NCBI GenBank assembly: GCA_051201605.1
Contig: CP179201.1
Location: 1,736,001 to 1,800,000, forward strand
Length of the DNA stretch: 64,000 bases
Direction: 5' to 3'
Source: CABZJG01 sp902512685
GTDB lineage: Bacteria > Pseudomonadota > Alphaproteobacteria > Rhodobacterales > Rhodobacteraceae
The notes beneath the pieces are model-generated. The model did no database searches and was not told the DNA's origin. It worked only from the letters and a program-made list of their open reading frames with translations. Below, piece by piece: positions 17,421-26,145 of this stretch (position 1 is the stretch's first letter; every line of letters begins with the position of its first letter). A program made the position numbers and the translations under genes.

Positions 17421-18467
17421 ATGAGCACAGGTAAAAACGCACTGACATATGCAGCTGCAGGCGTAGACATTGATGCAGGCAATGCCTTGGTTGAGCAGAT
17501 CAAGCCCCACGCCAAGCGGACAAATCGATCCGGCGTGATGGCAGGGCTTGGCGGATTTGGCGGGCTTTTTGATCTAAAAGCGGCTGGTTTTAATGATCCT
17601 ATTCTGGTGTCGGCTACAGATGGGGTTGGAACCAAATTGCGCATTGCCATTGATACCGGCCATTATGATACCATCGGCATTGATTTGGTGGCCATGTGTG
17701 TCAATGACCTTGTGTGTCAGGGCGCCGAGCCGCTGTTTTTTCTTGATTATTTTGCCACCGGTCATTTGGATGTCGGAATCGCAAGCCGCATCATCGCCGG
17801 CATTGCCGAGGGCTGTGTTCAATCTGGCTGTGCGCTGATCGGCGGCGAAACTGCCGAAATGCCCGGCATGTATGCGGGCGATGATTTTGATCTGGCAGGC
17901 TTTGCCGTGGGCGCGATGGAGCGGGGAACCGCGTTGCCAAGCGATGTGCGCAGCGGCGATGTGCTGTTAGGCCTGCCTTCCAGCGGGGTGCATTCAAATG
18001 GCTATTCGCTGGTGCGCAAGCTGGTTGAGCTTTCTGGGCTTGGTTGGGATGCCCCAAGCCCGTTCGGCGGCGAAACACTCGGCGCAGAGCTTCTGGCGCC
18101 GACCCGGCTTTATGTCAAATCCTGTTTGGCGGCTATTGCAGCGGGCGGGGTGCGCGGGTTTGCCCATATTACCGGCGGCGGCCTGACGGAAAATATACCG
18201 CGTGTGCTTGGTGAAGGGCAGGGCGTTCACATTGATCTGGATAGCTGGGCACTGCCCCCTGTTTTTAAATGGCTTGCGGCGCAGGGCGGCATATCAAACG
18301 ATGAAATGCTGAAAACCTTTAACTGCGGGATTGGTATGGTGATTGTGGCTGATGCGCAAAGCGCCGATGCGGTCGCTGAAGCGCTCGCTGCGCTTGGGGA
18401 AACAGTGATCCGCTTGGGGCAGGTCACTGATGAACCAGATGTGGTGTATTCGGGGGCTCTGCTATGA
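17421..18467 (+). CDS. purM: Phosphoribosylformylglycinamidine cyclo-ligase
   Basis: AIR synthetase, the fifth step of de novo purine synthesis (FGAM + ATP to AIR). The 348-residue protein has the PurM-type motifs GVGTKLRIAID, DLVAMCVNDLVCQGAEPLFFLDYFATG and ALIGGETAEMPGMY, and ends in the AIRS C-terminal domain (HITGGGLTENIPRVL). ATG at 17421 is the family start; longer frames upstream run into the tRNA. The stop overlaps purN by four bases (ATGA), so the two are translationally coupled. Confidence 0.97.
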   Translation: MSTGKNALTYAAAGVDIDAGNALVEQIKPHAKRTNRSGVMAGLGGFGGLFDLKAAGFNDPILVSATDGVGTKLRIAIDTGHYDTIGIDLVAMCVNDLVCQGAEPLFFLDYFATGHLDVGIASRIIAGIAEGCVQSGCALIGGETAEMPGMYAGDDFDLAGFAVGAMERGTALPSDVRSGDVLLGLPSSGVHSNGYSLVRKLVELSGLGWDAPSPFGGETLGAELLAPTRLYVKSCLAAIAAGGVRGFAHITGGGLTENIPRVLGEGQGVHIDLDSWALPPVFKWLAAQGGISNDEMLKTFNCGIGMVIVADAQSADAVAEALAALGETVIRLGQVTDEPDVVYSGALL

Positions 18468-19057
18468 GCAAAAAAGTCGCCATTTTAATCTCTGGCGGCG
18501 GCTCGAATATGGTGGCTTTGGTCAAAAGCATGACCGGCGACCACCCAGCGCGTGCGGCAGTGGTCATTTCAAACACTCCGCAGGCCGCAGGTCTTCAGCG
18601 CGCTGCTGATCTGGGCGTGCCCACAGCGGTTGTCGATCATCGACCCTTTGGCAATGATCGCGCGGCCTTTGAGACCGTTTTGAACAAAACCCTTGAAATG
18701 CATCAGGTCGATTTGATTTGCACTGCCGGTTTCATGCGTATTCTGACCGAAGAGTTTGTGCTGGCATGGCAGGGCAGAATTCTGAATATCCATCCCTCAC
18801 TATTGCCCAAGTATAAAGGTCTTAATACCCATGCGCGGGCGCTTGAGGCTGGTGACCGCGAAACGGGCTGCTCAGTGCATCTGGTCACCCCCGAGTTGGA
18901 CGGCGGCCCGGTTCTGGGGCAGGTAAAAGTGCCGATTGAAACCGGTGATACAGGTCACACACTGGCCGCGCGGGTTTTACAGCAAGAGCATCGGCTTTAT
19001 CCAGCCGTTTTGCGCCATTTCGCACAAGGATACACCACGCCGATAAATTTTCATTAA
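18464..19057 (+). CDS. purN: Phosphoribosylglycinamide formyltransferase
   Basis: GAR transformylase, third step of purine synthesis, transferring a formyl group from 10-formyl-tetrahydrofolate to GAR. The 197-residue protein shows ISGGGSNM at the N-terminus for phosphate binding, ICTAGFMRIL, the catalytic NIHPSLLPKYKGLNTH (Asn-His) and HLVTPELDGGPVLGQ with the catalytic Asp. Normal length for the family. It is coupled to purM by overlap, followed by a 77-base gap before rnd. Confidence 0.97.
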   Translation: MSKKVAILISGGGSNMVALVKSMTGDHPARAAVVISNTPQAAGLQRAADLGVPTAVVDHRPFGNDRAAFETVLNKTLEMHQVDLICTAGFMRILTEEFVLAWQGRILNIHPSLLPKYKGLNTHARALEAGDRETGCSVHLVTPELDGGPVLGQVKVPIETGDTGHTLAARVLQQEHRLYPAVLRHFAQGYTTPINFH

Positions 19058-19134
19058 TCATACATCTTTTCTTTGCGGTTGATCTGGCCTAGAACAGCGC
19101 AGGGGGTGTTAAACGTAAAAAAGATAAACCCTGA

Positions 19135-20307
19135 ATGAAAACAATAACCACCACCCAAGAGCTTGCCGATTTCTGCACACAGGCACAACACTGTGCCTAT
19201 GTAACGGTTGATACCGAATTTTTGCGCGAGCGCAGTTATTATTCAAAACTATGTCTGATCCAATTGGCTTTGCCGGGCAAAGCGATTGAGGATGCGGTTT
19301 TGGTCGATCCATTGGTAAATGGGTTGTCGCTTGATCCGCTCTATGAGCTTTTCAAAAATGAAAATGTCGTCAAGGTTTTTCATGCGGCGCGGCAGGATAT
19401 CGAAATATTTTATGTGGATGCCAAGGTCATTCCAAAGCCGTTGTTTGACACCCAATTGGCTGCAATGGTCTGCGGGTTTGGCGAACAGGTGGGCTATGAA
19501 ACCTTGGTGCGAAAAATTGCCAAGCAATCGCTGGATAAATCCTCACGGTTTACCGATTGGTCGCGCCGGCCTTTGACCGAAGCGCAAAAAACCTATGCTT
19601 TGGCCGATGTGACCCATTTGCGCCAGATTTACGAATTTCTGGATGCAAAGCTGAAACAAAACGGCCGCGCGCGTTGGGTGCACGAAGAACTTGCGATACT
19701 AACCAATCCGGAAACCTATACCGTGCGGCCTCATGATGCCTGGCGGCGCATCAAAACGCGCTCAAACTCGCCGCGGTTTTTAGCAACTGTGCGCAGCTTG
19801 GCCGAATTTCGGGAAACCTATGCGCAGCAGCGCAACATTCCGCGCAACCGGGTTTATAAAGATGATGCTTTGATTGAGTTGGCCTCGTCAAAACCGGCAG
19901 GCCATGATGATCTTAAACGCTCACGTCTGCTGCTGCGCGAGGCGCGCAAAGGCGAGATCGCCGAAGGTATCATTGCAGCGGTTCAAAAAGCCCAGAACCT
20001 GCCCAAAGAAGATCTGCCCTCAGCCCCCAGCGAAGAAGAAAAGCTTCAGGTTAATCCGGCATTGGCCGATTTATTGCGGGTGCTGCTAAAGTCCAAAACC
20101 GAAACTATGGGCGTTGCGGCCAAATTGATCGCTGCCACATCAGAGCTCGACGCCATTGCCGCTGGAAAGCGTGATCTTCCCTCTTTAAGTGGTTGGCGCC
20201 GCGAAGCCTTTGGCGAAGATGCTTTGCGGCTGTGCAAAGGTGAAATTGCGCTTATTGCCAATGGAAAATTGGTTAAGACCATTTCTGTTCCGAGCGGGGC
20301 ACGATAA
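19135..20307 (+). CDS. rnd: Ribonuclease D
   Basis: A 3'-5' exoribonuclease of the DEDD superfamily that trims tRNA precursors and other stable RNAs. Exo I motif VTVDTEFLRE supplies D and E, Exo II is VKVFHAARQDIEIF, and Exo III is TYALADVTHLRQIYEFL with the Tyr and Asp, giving the DEDDy set. An HRDC domain follows from about residue 205. The length of 390 residues is normal. In Rhodobacterales rnd commonly follows purMN, as here. A terminator-like hairpin lies just after the stop. Confidence 0.95.
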   Translation: MKTITTTQELADFCTQAQHCAYVTVDTEFLRERSYYSKLCLIQLALPGKAIEDAVLVDPLVNGLSLDPLYELFKNENVVKVFHAARQDIEIFYVDAKVIPKPLFDTQLAAMVCGFGEQVGYETLVRKIAKQSLDKSSRFTDWSRRPLTEAQKTYALADVTHLRQIYEFLDAKLKQNGRARWVHEELAILTNPETYTVRPHDAWRRIKTRSNSPRFLATVRSLAEFRETYAQQRNIPRNRVYKDDALIELASSKPAGHDDLKRSRLLLREARKGEIAEGIIAAVQKAQNLPKEDLPSAPSEEEKLQVNPALADLLRVLLKSKTETMGVAAKLIAATSELDAIAAGKRDLPSLSGWRREAFGEDALRLCKGEIALIANGKLVKTISVPSGAR

Positions 20308-20312
20308 AATAG

Positions 20313-20355
20313 GCGCCGAGGCTGGACCTTTGCAGACCGGCGCTCTAAGTTTTTT
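20313..20355 (+). terminator. Likely intrinsic terminator after rnd
   Basis: A GCGCCG/CGGCGC stem with a 19-base loop starts six bases past the rnd stop and is followed, after TCTAAG, by six T. The offset between stem and T run makes it imperfect. Confidence 0.5.
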
Positions 20356-20395
20356 ATTGCGAAAGTGATATCTGTGCACAGCAAGTGAGAAAATA

Positions 20396-20809
20396 ATGGC
20401 AGCGTCAGCCTTTGAAGATATTGTCGAGGATTTTGAATTCCTGGAAGATTGGGAAGATCGATATCGCTATGTGATTGAACAGGGCAAGTCCATGCCGTCT
20501 CTTAACGAGGCTTTGAAAGTGCCGGCAACTAAAGTGGATGGCTGTGCCAGCCAGGTCTGGCTGCATATCAGCATTTCCGGCAATACCTTTCGATTTGAGG
20601 GCGATAGCGATGCGGTTATCGTGCGCGGCCTGATTGCGCTTTTGCGCAGTCTGTTTAATGATCTGAATTTATCGCAGGTTTCGGCCGTTAACGCAGAAGC
20701 GGAATTAGCACGTTTGGGGTTAAATGAACATTTGTCATCGCAGCGCTCAAATGGTCTGCGGGCAATGATCCAGAGGATTAAAGAAACTGCGGCGGGTGCG
20801 CAGTCCTAA
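20396..20809 (+). CDS. sufE: SufE family cysteine-desulfurase activator
   Basis: Accepts persulfide sulfur from the SufS desulfurase and passes it to the Suf scaffold for iron-sulfur cluster assembly in the cytoplasm. The 137-residue protein has the SufE order: an N-terminal helix with FEFLEDWEDRYRYVIEQGK, the catalytic Cys in TKVDGCASQVW near residue 50, and the C-terminal helices with LGLNEHLSSQRSNGLRAMIQRI. No suf operon adjoins it, which is common for stand-alone sufE in this group. The start ATG at 20396 follows GTGAGAAAATA. Confidence 0.93.
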   Translation: MAASAFEDIVEDFEFLEDWEDRYRYVIEQGKSMPSLNEALKVPATKVDGCASQVWLHISISGNTFRFEGDSDAVIVRGLIALLRSLFNDLNLSQVSAVNAEAELARLGLNEHLSSQRSNGLRAMIQRIKETAAGAQS

Positions 20810-20815
20810 CCGGCT

Positions 20816-21448
20816 TTAAGCTCGGGTTTTTAGGTTGATTTCCAGTTCGCCATATCCGGTTAGGCGCCGTTCGAAAGATAACCCTAAACGATCGGCGCAG
20901 GCGCGCGCTGTTCGGGTCAACTCGGGGTCATCGGTTTGGGCTTGATAGACCAGTTTTTCATAATTGCCAAAATACATATCACGCAGCTCTGGATGGTGAT
21001 CAAGACCAAGTGGTTTCCAGACAAAAGCATCAAATTGCCGGGCTAGAAAATCTGTCAGATAAAAGGCTGTTGCCTCTTCTTTTTTGGCAAAGGCTTCATT
21101 GCCTTCAAAAAAAGAATAGCAATGGGGACCTTCGATCATCTCAACCCCAAGTTCGTCGCACGCCGCTTTTAAAAGTCCGCCGGTTCCACAATCTGCATAG
21201 ACAACAAAGATGGTTTCGTAATCAGAGCGTTTGGCATTGACGATATCGCGCACCGCCGGGGTGATTTTTTCAGGTGAATTGTGCAAAATCGCCGGGAGGC
21301 ATTGCAGATCCATATGCTGCCAGTGATTGAGACGGATCAGTTCAAGAATTTCACGCGCAAGCGCTCCACAGGCGACCAAAAGTATTCTACCCCCTGTTTT
21401 TTCGGGGGTAAAACCTTGGCGGGTCAGCAGAGCATCGCTTGGCTGCAT
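20816..21448 (-). CDS. DUF1638 domain protein linked to cobalamin methyl transfer
   Basis: A 210-residue soluble protein with the DUF1638 pattern: ILLVACGALAREILELI near the start, VVYADCGTGGLLKAACDELG in the middle and GPHCYSFFEGNE after it, with several conserved Cys and an Asp. It is immediately downstream of, and on the same strand as, the corrinoid protein gene (72-base gap). DUF1638 proteins recur beside cobalamin-binding methyltransferase components in Rhodobacterales and methylotrophs. A role in loading, reactivating or supporting the corrinoid protein is therefore plausible, but the biochemical function is not shown by the sequence. Confidence 0.8.
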   Translation of the reverse strand: MQPSDALLTRQGFTPEKTGGRILLVACGALAREILELIRLNHWQHMDLQCLPAILHNSPEKITPAVRDIVNAKRSDYETIFVVYADCGTGGLLKAACDELGVEMIEGPHCYSFFEGNEAFAKKEEATAFYLTDFLARQFDAFVWKPLGLDHHPELRDMYFGNYEKLVYQAQTDDPELTRTARACADRLGLSFERRLTGYGELEINLKTRA

Positions 21449-21520
21449 AGCTGTCTTCTTATTCCCTCAGGCCGATTTTAGCGGCGTTAATCAGGCGTGG
21501 ATGACAGTTTGAGCTGATAT

Positions 21521-22222
21521 TTAGGCTGTCACCTGATTGTGTTTACGTGCCATCATTTCCTTGGCGGTCTCTACGGCGACGGCAGCGTCGCGGCAGTAGG
21601 CATCAGCGCCGATGGCTTTTCCAAACTCTTCATTCAGCGGCGCACCCCCGACCAAGACCGCATAATCGTCACGCACACCCATTTCGACCATCGTATCTAT
21701 CACGACTTTCATGTAGGGCATGGTGGTGGTCAGCAGGGCGGACATTCCAAGAATGTCAGGTTCTTCTGTTTTAAGAGCCTCAAGATAGCTTTCGACCGGA
21801 TTGTTAATGCCCAAATCGACCACTTCAAAACCAGCGCCTTCCATCATCATGGACACAAGGTTTTTGCCAATGTCATGGATATCACCTTTTACGGTGCCAA
21901 TAACCATTTTTCCAACTCTCGGCGCGCCAGTTTCAGCCAACAGGGGCTTAAGGATTACCATCCCGCCTTTCATGGCATTGGCCGCCAGCAGCACTTCGGG
22001 AACAAATAGAATACCGTCCCGGAAATCCTGACCAACAATAGTCATGCCGCCAACAAGGGCTTTGGTCAAAACGTCATAGGGCTGCCATTTCCGCTCGAGA
22101 AGGATATTAACGCCTTCTTCGATTTCTTCTTTGAGCCCGTCATAAAGGTCGTCAAACATCTGTTGGACAAGTTCTTCGTCGTCCAGTTCCGAAAGGATGA
22201 TGTCGTCTTCTTGGTCAGACAT
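21521..22222 (-). CDS. Cobalamin-binding (corrinoid) methyl-carrier protein
   Basis: A 233-residue protein built as the B12-binding module of MetH/MtbC-type methyltransferases. A four-helix cap domain covers about residues 1-100 (LVQQMFDDLYDGLKEEIEEG, WQPYDVLTKALVGGM). A Rossmann-like domain follows with the cobalt-ligating motif D114-x-H116-x-x-G119 in KGDIHDIGK, then SALLTTTMPYM and VLVGGAPLN. The acidic N-terminus (MSDQEDDIILSELDDEE) is typical of the Rhodobacterales version. With the homocysteine methyltransferase at 23539-24558 it probably forms a split cobalamin-dependent methionine synthase or a betaine/DMSP demethylation system. Confidence 0.9.
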   Translation of the reverse strand: MSDQEDDIILSELDDEELVQQMFDDLYDGLKEEIEEGVNILLERKWQPYDVLTKALVGGMTIVGQDFRDGILFVPEVLLAANAMKGGMVILKPLLAETGAPRVGKMVIGTVKGDIHDIGKNLVSMMMEGAGFEVVDLGINNPVESYLEALKTEEPDILGMSALLTTTMPYMKVVIDTMVEMGVRDDYAVLVGGAPLNEEFGKAIGADAYCRDAAVAVETAKEMMARKHNQVTA

Positions 22223-22412
22223 TTATGTTCCCTTTATTTTGTGTGTTCGCCTGATGTTCATTCACCTTTGGCCAGTTTATCCCCATCAAACTTGGCAATT
22301 TACGACATAGGGCGTTTTAAAGCCGACCTAGCCATGAAAATTCACAATGACCATAAAAAAATTTTCATGTTCTGTATGAATTTCATTGCGCTTGTTCATG
22401 ATTTGTTCCAAA

Positions 22413-23426
22413 ATGCAGGGCATGCAGCCCAGTCATCCTGTATCGCGCAGCAAATTAAAAGCCCGAGGCAGCCGTCTAAACCCGAAAAACAGGTTTGAGC
22501 GTCTTGAAACGGTTGGCGTTGATGACGGTTGGGCAGAGACGCACCCGGGCCCCGCTTTGTTGCGCACTTCGGTGACAGAAGAAATCCCGCGCCGAGTGAT
22601 CACTTATAATCGCTCTCCGAATTTACCGTTTGACCGGTCGATAAATCCCTATCGTGGCTGCGAGCATGGGTGCAGTTATTGCTACGCGCGGCCCAGCCAC
22701 GGGTTTTTGGGGTTCTCTGCGGGCATTGATTTTGAGACCCGTCTGATTGCGCGCCCTTCTGCAGCGATGGTGCAGCAGCAAGAGCTGGCAAATCCCAAAT
22801 TTGTGGTCAAGCCAATTGCGATTGGCACCAATACTGACCCGTATCAGCCGGTCGAAAAAAAGTATGAGATTACGCGGTCTTGTTTGCAGATTCTGGCCGA
22901 ATGCCAACACCCTGTCGCAATTGTCACGCGCGGCGTATTGGTGGAACGCGACATTGATATTTTAGCGCCAATGACAAAGCGCGGTCTGACCCGCGTAGGT
23001 ATTTCCGTAACCACATTGGACCACGATCTGGCACGCAAAATGGAGCCCCGCGCGCCATCGCCAAGCCGCCGACTGGAGATCATAAGGCGATTGTCTGATG
23101 CTGGTATCCCGGTTCGGGTGATGGCCTCACCTTTAATACCGGGGCTGACCGATCATGAATTAGAGGCAATTTTAGCAACTGGTCAAAAGGCAGCGGCGTG
23201 TAGCGCCAGCTGGATTATCCTGCGCTTGCCCCGCGAGGTATCCGAGCTGTTTCAAGATTTTCTTACCGCCCATTACCCAAACAAATTTTCGCGGGTTCTG
23301 GGCCATCTTCGCGCTATGCACGGCGGGGCATTGTATTGCTCTGACTGGGGGCGCCGGATGCGCGGCGAAGGGCCCTATGCCGAGTTAATCGAGCAGCGGT
23401 TTCAAAAAACACTTCGCCGTCTGTGA
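22413..23426 (+). CDS. PA0069-type radical SAM protein
   Basis: An iron-sulfur enzyme of the radical SAM superfamily. The cluster motif is CEHGCSYCYARPSH (CxxxCxxC). It is followed by IGTNTDPYQPVEKKYEITR and GISVTTLDHDLARKMEPRAPSPSRRLE, which are characteristic of the PA0069/SplB-like branch. In-frame start codons at 22398, 22413 and 22422 all lack a convincing ribosome site; 22413 is used here, giving 337 residues. The gene is opposite in strand to the flanking corrinoid and methyltransferase genes, so it may be independent of them. The reaction for this branch is not known to me. Confidence 0.8.
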   Translation: MQGMQPSHPVSRSKLKARGSRLNPKNRFERLETVGVDDGWAETHPGPALLRTSVTEEIPRRVITYNRSPNLPFDRSINPYRGCEHGCSYCYARPSHGFLGFSAGIDFETRLIARPSAAMVQQQELANPKFVVKPIAIGTNTDPYQPVEKKYEITRSCLQILAECQHPVAIVTRGVLVERDIDILAPMTKRGLTRVGISVTTLDHDLARKMEPRAPSPSRRLEIIRRLSDAGIPVRVMASPLIPGLTDHELEAILATGQKAAACSASWIILRLPREVSELFQDFLTAHYPNKFSRVLGHLRAMHGGALYCSDWGRRMRGEGPYAELIEQRFQKTLRRL

Positions 23427-23538
23427 CTGCGTGAAAAAATGCCGAAACTGAGCTGTGATTTATTTCAAGCGCCTGCGGCTCTTGGCGCGCAGATGGAGCT
23501 GTTTTAAAGTGGCGTAACGCTGGTTTTGAGTAATTTTT

Positions 23539-24558
23539 TTAGCCAGAGGCCGCCCGCCACCGGCGTGGTCGGCGCGCTGGCGCGCTGTCTGATCCAGTGC
23601 CATCACTGGCTGAGGAAAAATCACCCAAGGCGGTGCGGATAGCATCAAGCGATGGCATTTCGCTTTTGGGGCGGGTTTCTAACGCCTCTCGCATGGCGGA
23701 TAGATGCACCCCCATGGTGCCGCAGCACCCGCCAATAATCTGCGCGCCGCTATCACGCGCCATTACCGCATAATCCGCCATCAGCTCAGGGGTGCCATCA
23801 TAGTGGATATGGCCATCAACATATTTGGGAATACCCGCATTGCCTTTTGCGATGATCGGGGTTTTAGGCTTGACCGCTGAAAACCCTTGAACGGTGCGCA
23901 GCAAATCCGAAGCGCCAGTGCCGCAATTGGCCCCAAAGGCCAAGGGCGGATTTTCAAGGCTTTTGACCATCTCTACCATGGCCGGTGCGGTCAGACCCAT
24001 CATTGTGCGTCCGGCAGTATCAAAGCTCATCGTGCCGCACCATGGCATATCAGCCAGGGCAAAGGCTTCTGCTGCCGCGCGATATTCTTCTGGTGCGGAA
24101 ATGGTTTCAAGCCAAAGCACATCTGCGCCCCCGGCTTTCAATCCTGTTGCCTGCGCGTGAAAAATCTCGACCGCATCGGCGTGGCTTAAGGCTCCTACAG
24201 GCTGCATGATCTCGCCGGTTGGCCCAACGGAGCCGGCAACTACTATATTGTGATTTGCACGATCAGCCACTTCGCGGCCAATCTCCGCTGCTATGCGTGA
24301 CAATTCACCCGCGCGGTGCGCCGCGCCGTGCAACTTGAGACGCGCGGCATTACCGCCAAAACTATTGGTTAGAAAGATGTCTGAGCCTGCATCAACCGCA
24401 ATTTGATACAATGCCTTGATCTTTTGTGGTTCGGTTTCATTCCAAAGCTCTGGGGCATCCCCCGATGACAACCCCATATTAAATAGGTTTGTTCCGGTTG
24501 CTCCATCCGCTAAAATCCACTCGCGTTCCAACAGCATTTTCGTAAGCGCGTTTGTCAT
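23539..24558 (-). CDS. bmt: Betaine/cobalamin-dependent homocysteine S-methyltransferase
   Basis: A zinc-dependent homocysteine methyltransferase of 339 residues (the domain also found as MetH module 1). It has the LADGATGTNLFNMGL opening, an SVGPTGEIMQPVG segment and the three zinc-binding cysteines: C212 in GANCGTG, and C278 and C279 in IGGCCGT. The C-terminal 35 residues are an Arg/Ser/Ala-rich extension (ARRPRRWRAASG). It lacks the pterin, cobalamin and activation modules of full MetH. The separate corrinoid protein 1.3 kb away on the same strand probably supplies the methyl group. This fits a split methionine synthase or a betaine methyltransferase; the two cannot be told apart by eye. 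Confidence 0.88.
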   Translation of the reverse strand: MTNALTKMLLEREWILADGATGTNLFNMGLSSGDAPELWNETEPQKIKALYQIAVDAGSDIFLTNSFGGNAARLKLHGAAHRAGELSRIAAEIGREVADRANHNIVVAGSVGPTGEIMQPVGALSHADAVEIFHAQATGLKAGGADVLWLETISAPEEYRAAAEAFALADMPWCGTMSFDTAGRTMMGLTAPAMVEMVKSLENPPLAFGANCGTGASDLLRTVQGFSAVKPKTPIIAKGNAGIPKYVDGHIHYDGTPELMADYAVMARDSGAQIIGGCCGTMGVHLSAMREALETRPKSEMPSLDAIRTALGDFSSASDGTGSDSAPARRPRRWRAASG

Positions 24559-24561
24559 AGT

Positions 24562-24605
24562 GTTCCCTCAAAGGCCTGGCTTTGCGGTGACATAGGCCGT
24601 GGAAC
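24562..24605 (-). promoter_or_regulatory. Candidate structured leader before bmt
   Basis: Read on the minus strand, GTTCC (24605-24601) and GGCC pair with GGCC and GGAAC (24566-24562), the latter overlapping the GAGGGAAC ribosome site of bmt. The fold would hide that site. Methionine genes are often under riboswitch control, but the sequence does not match a SAM or SAH riboswitch consensus that I can recall. Treat it as a candidate only. Confidence 0.2.
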
Positions 24606-24648
24606 AATTCAAATTCCAATTTTTCATCACTATTATGAAAATTATGCC

Positions 24649-24963
24649 CTATAGCTCGTTTTGAATTTGCTCTTTGGCTTTGATCATAAAAGCCACCAGT
24701 TGGGATCGAATTTCGCTCTCGCTGGCTTTATGTTCAAGATCTGCCGTCAATTTTCGGATCACATCGTCATCACCGGGCTGTTCAAAGTCCGATCGGATCA
24801 CATCTAGTGCATATTCTTCTGCTTCGATCCCCATTTTGCCAAGTAAGTCAGCAGCCCAAAGGCCAATTAATTTATTGCGGCGCGCTTCGGCTTTAAATTG
24901 CAGTTCACTATCGAGGGCAAATTTGGCCTCAAATGCATTTTCGCGTTCGTCAAAAGTTGTCAT
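24649..24963 (-). CDS. F1-ATPase zeta inhibitor subunit (DUF1476)
   Basis: A 104-residue helical protein of the DUF1476 family, identified in Paracoccus as the zeta subunit that binds the F1 part of ATP synthase and blocks reverse hydrolysis. The N-terminal inhibitory segment is MTTFDERENAFEAKFALDSELQ; the four-helix body follows (NKLIGLWAADLLG, YALDVIRSDFEQPGDDDVIRKL). ATG at 24963 is chosen because it gives exactly this conserved opening, with GAGCGGACAGAAG upstream. A longer frame beginning at 25053 is not supported. It is divergent from purC. Confidence 0.9.
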   Translation of the reverse strand: MTTFDERENAFEAKFALDSELQFKAEARRNKLIGLWAADLLGKMGIEAEEYALDVIRSDFEQPGDDDVIRKLTADLEHKASESEIRSQLVAFMIKAKEQIQNEL

Positions 24964-25106
24964 TCTTCTGTCCGCTCTCATTACTCTTTTAAAGATATGG
25001 GCCGGATATTTATAGGAACAAGGACCAAGAACGCTTGCGGGTGCCGAAGCCATGATTTAAGAGGGCTGCATTCGAACATGATAATATCCCCTCAGAAAGA
25101 GACCCA

Positions 25107-25868
25107 ATGGCGCGTCGCACAAAGATTTACGAAGGCAAGGCAAAAATTCTTTATGAAGGACCTGAGCCAGGTACGCTGGTTCAATATTTCAAAGATGACG
25201 CCACCGCATTTAATGCCGAGAAAAAAGATATCATCGATGGCAAGGGTGTTTTGAACAATCGGCTGTCTGAATTTTTCATGAACGGGTTGAACGAAATTGG
25301 GGTTCCGACACATTTTTTAAAGCGGATCAATATGCGTGAGCAACTGATCCGCAATTGCGAAATCATACCGCTTGAAGTGATTGTGCGCAATTTTGCTGCA
25401 GGGACAATTTGTAAACGCTTGGGGCTTGAAGAAGGTATGCGGTTGCCGCGGCCCATTGTTGAATATTGCTATAAAGACGACGCCTTGGGGGACCCTTTGG
25501 TCACCGAAGAGCATATTGCAGCTTTTGGCTGGGCAACACAGCAGGACATGGATGACATTTTGAGCCTTGCACTGCGGGTAAATGATTTTCTATCGGGCCT
25601 GATGCTGGGTGTCGGTATTCGGCTTGTCGATTTCAAGATTGAAATCGGTCGGGTGTATGATGGCGATTTCCAGCGTCTTTTGGTGGCCGATGAAATCAGC
25701 CCGGACAGTTGCCGTTTGTGGGATATCGAAACCGGGCAAAAACTGGATAAAGACGTCTTTAGAAGAGATCTGGGCAGTTTGACAGATGCCTATACAGAAG
25801 TGGCTCAGCGGCTTGGGGTTTTGGCAAAAAACAACCCGGCAGTAAGCAAGCCCACATTGATTAGCTAA
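25107..25868 (+). CDS. purC: Phosphoribosylaminoimidazole-succinocarboxamide synthase
   Basis: SAICAR synthetase joins aspartate to CAIR in purine synthesis, using ATP. The 253-residue protein has the KIYEGKAKILYEG nucleotide-binding opening, FNAEKKDIIDGKGVLNNRLSEFF, LEVIVRNFAAGTICKRLG and the signature LVDFKIEIGR followed by ISPDSCRLWD. Length and start (ATG 25107, AGAAAGAGACCCA before it) are normal. purS and purQ follow after a 37-base gap on the same strand. Confidence 0.97.
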   Translation: MARRTKIYEGKAKILYEGPEPGTLVQYFKDDATAFNAEKKDIIDGKGVLNNRLSEFFMNGLNEIGVPTHFLKRINMREQLIRNCEIIPLEVIVRNFAAGTICKRLGLEEGMRLPRPIVEYCYKDDALGDPLVTEEHIAAFGWATQQDMDDILSLALRVNDFLSGLMLGVGIRLVDFKIEIGRVYDGDFQRLLVADEISPDSCRLWDIETGQKLDKDVFRRDLGSLTDAYTEVAQRLGVLAKNNPAVSKPTLIS

Positions 25869-25905
25869 GCGCTTTTGCGCAACAGGAAAAAAAGAAAGGT
25901 AGCCG

Positions 25906-26145
25906 ATGAAAGCCCGTGTGCAAGTGATGTTAAAACCCGGTGTTCTGGATCCACAAGGCGAAGCTGTTCGCCGTGCGCTTGGCGCACTCGGCTATGATAC
26001 CGTGGAAGGGGTTCGGCAGGGCAAGGTCATTGAATTGGATCTGAGCGAAACTGATCCTGACAAAGCCAGAAAAGATGTGGATGCGATGTGCGAAAAACTA
26101 TTGGCCAACACGGTAATCGAAAGCTATTCGGTCGAGATTTCGTGA
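25906..26145 (+). CDS. purS: Phosphoribosylformylglycinamidine synthase subunit PurS
   Basis: The small bridging subunit of the three-part FGAM synthetase PurSLQ. The 79-residue protein has the canonical layout: KARVQVMLKPGVLDPQGEAVRRALGALGYDTVEGVRQGKVIELDL, and a final helix-strand with CEKLLANTVIESYSVEI. The stop TGA shares its last base with the purQ start (TGATG). The large subunit gene purL is not in this window. Confidence 0.97.
   Translation: MKARVQVMLKPGVLDPQGEAVRRALGALGYDTVEGVRQGKVIELDLSETDPDKARKDVDAMCEKLLANTVIESYSVEIS

Noticed and set aside
22223..22385. Leader of the corrinoid gene with an AUAAAC...GGCCAAAGG tail recalling a SAM-II riboswitch
   Set aside because: The GCUAAA core and the P1 pairing with its loop are missing, so the likeness is too slight.
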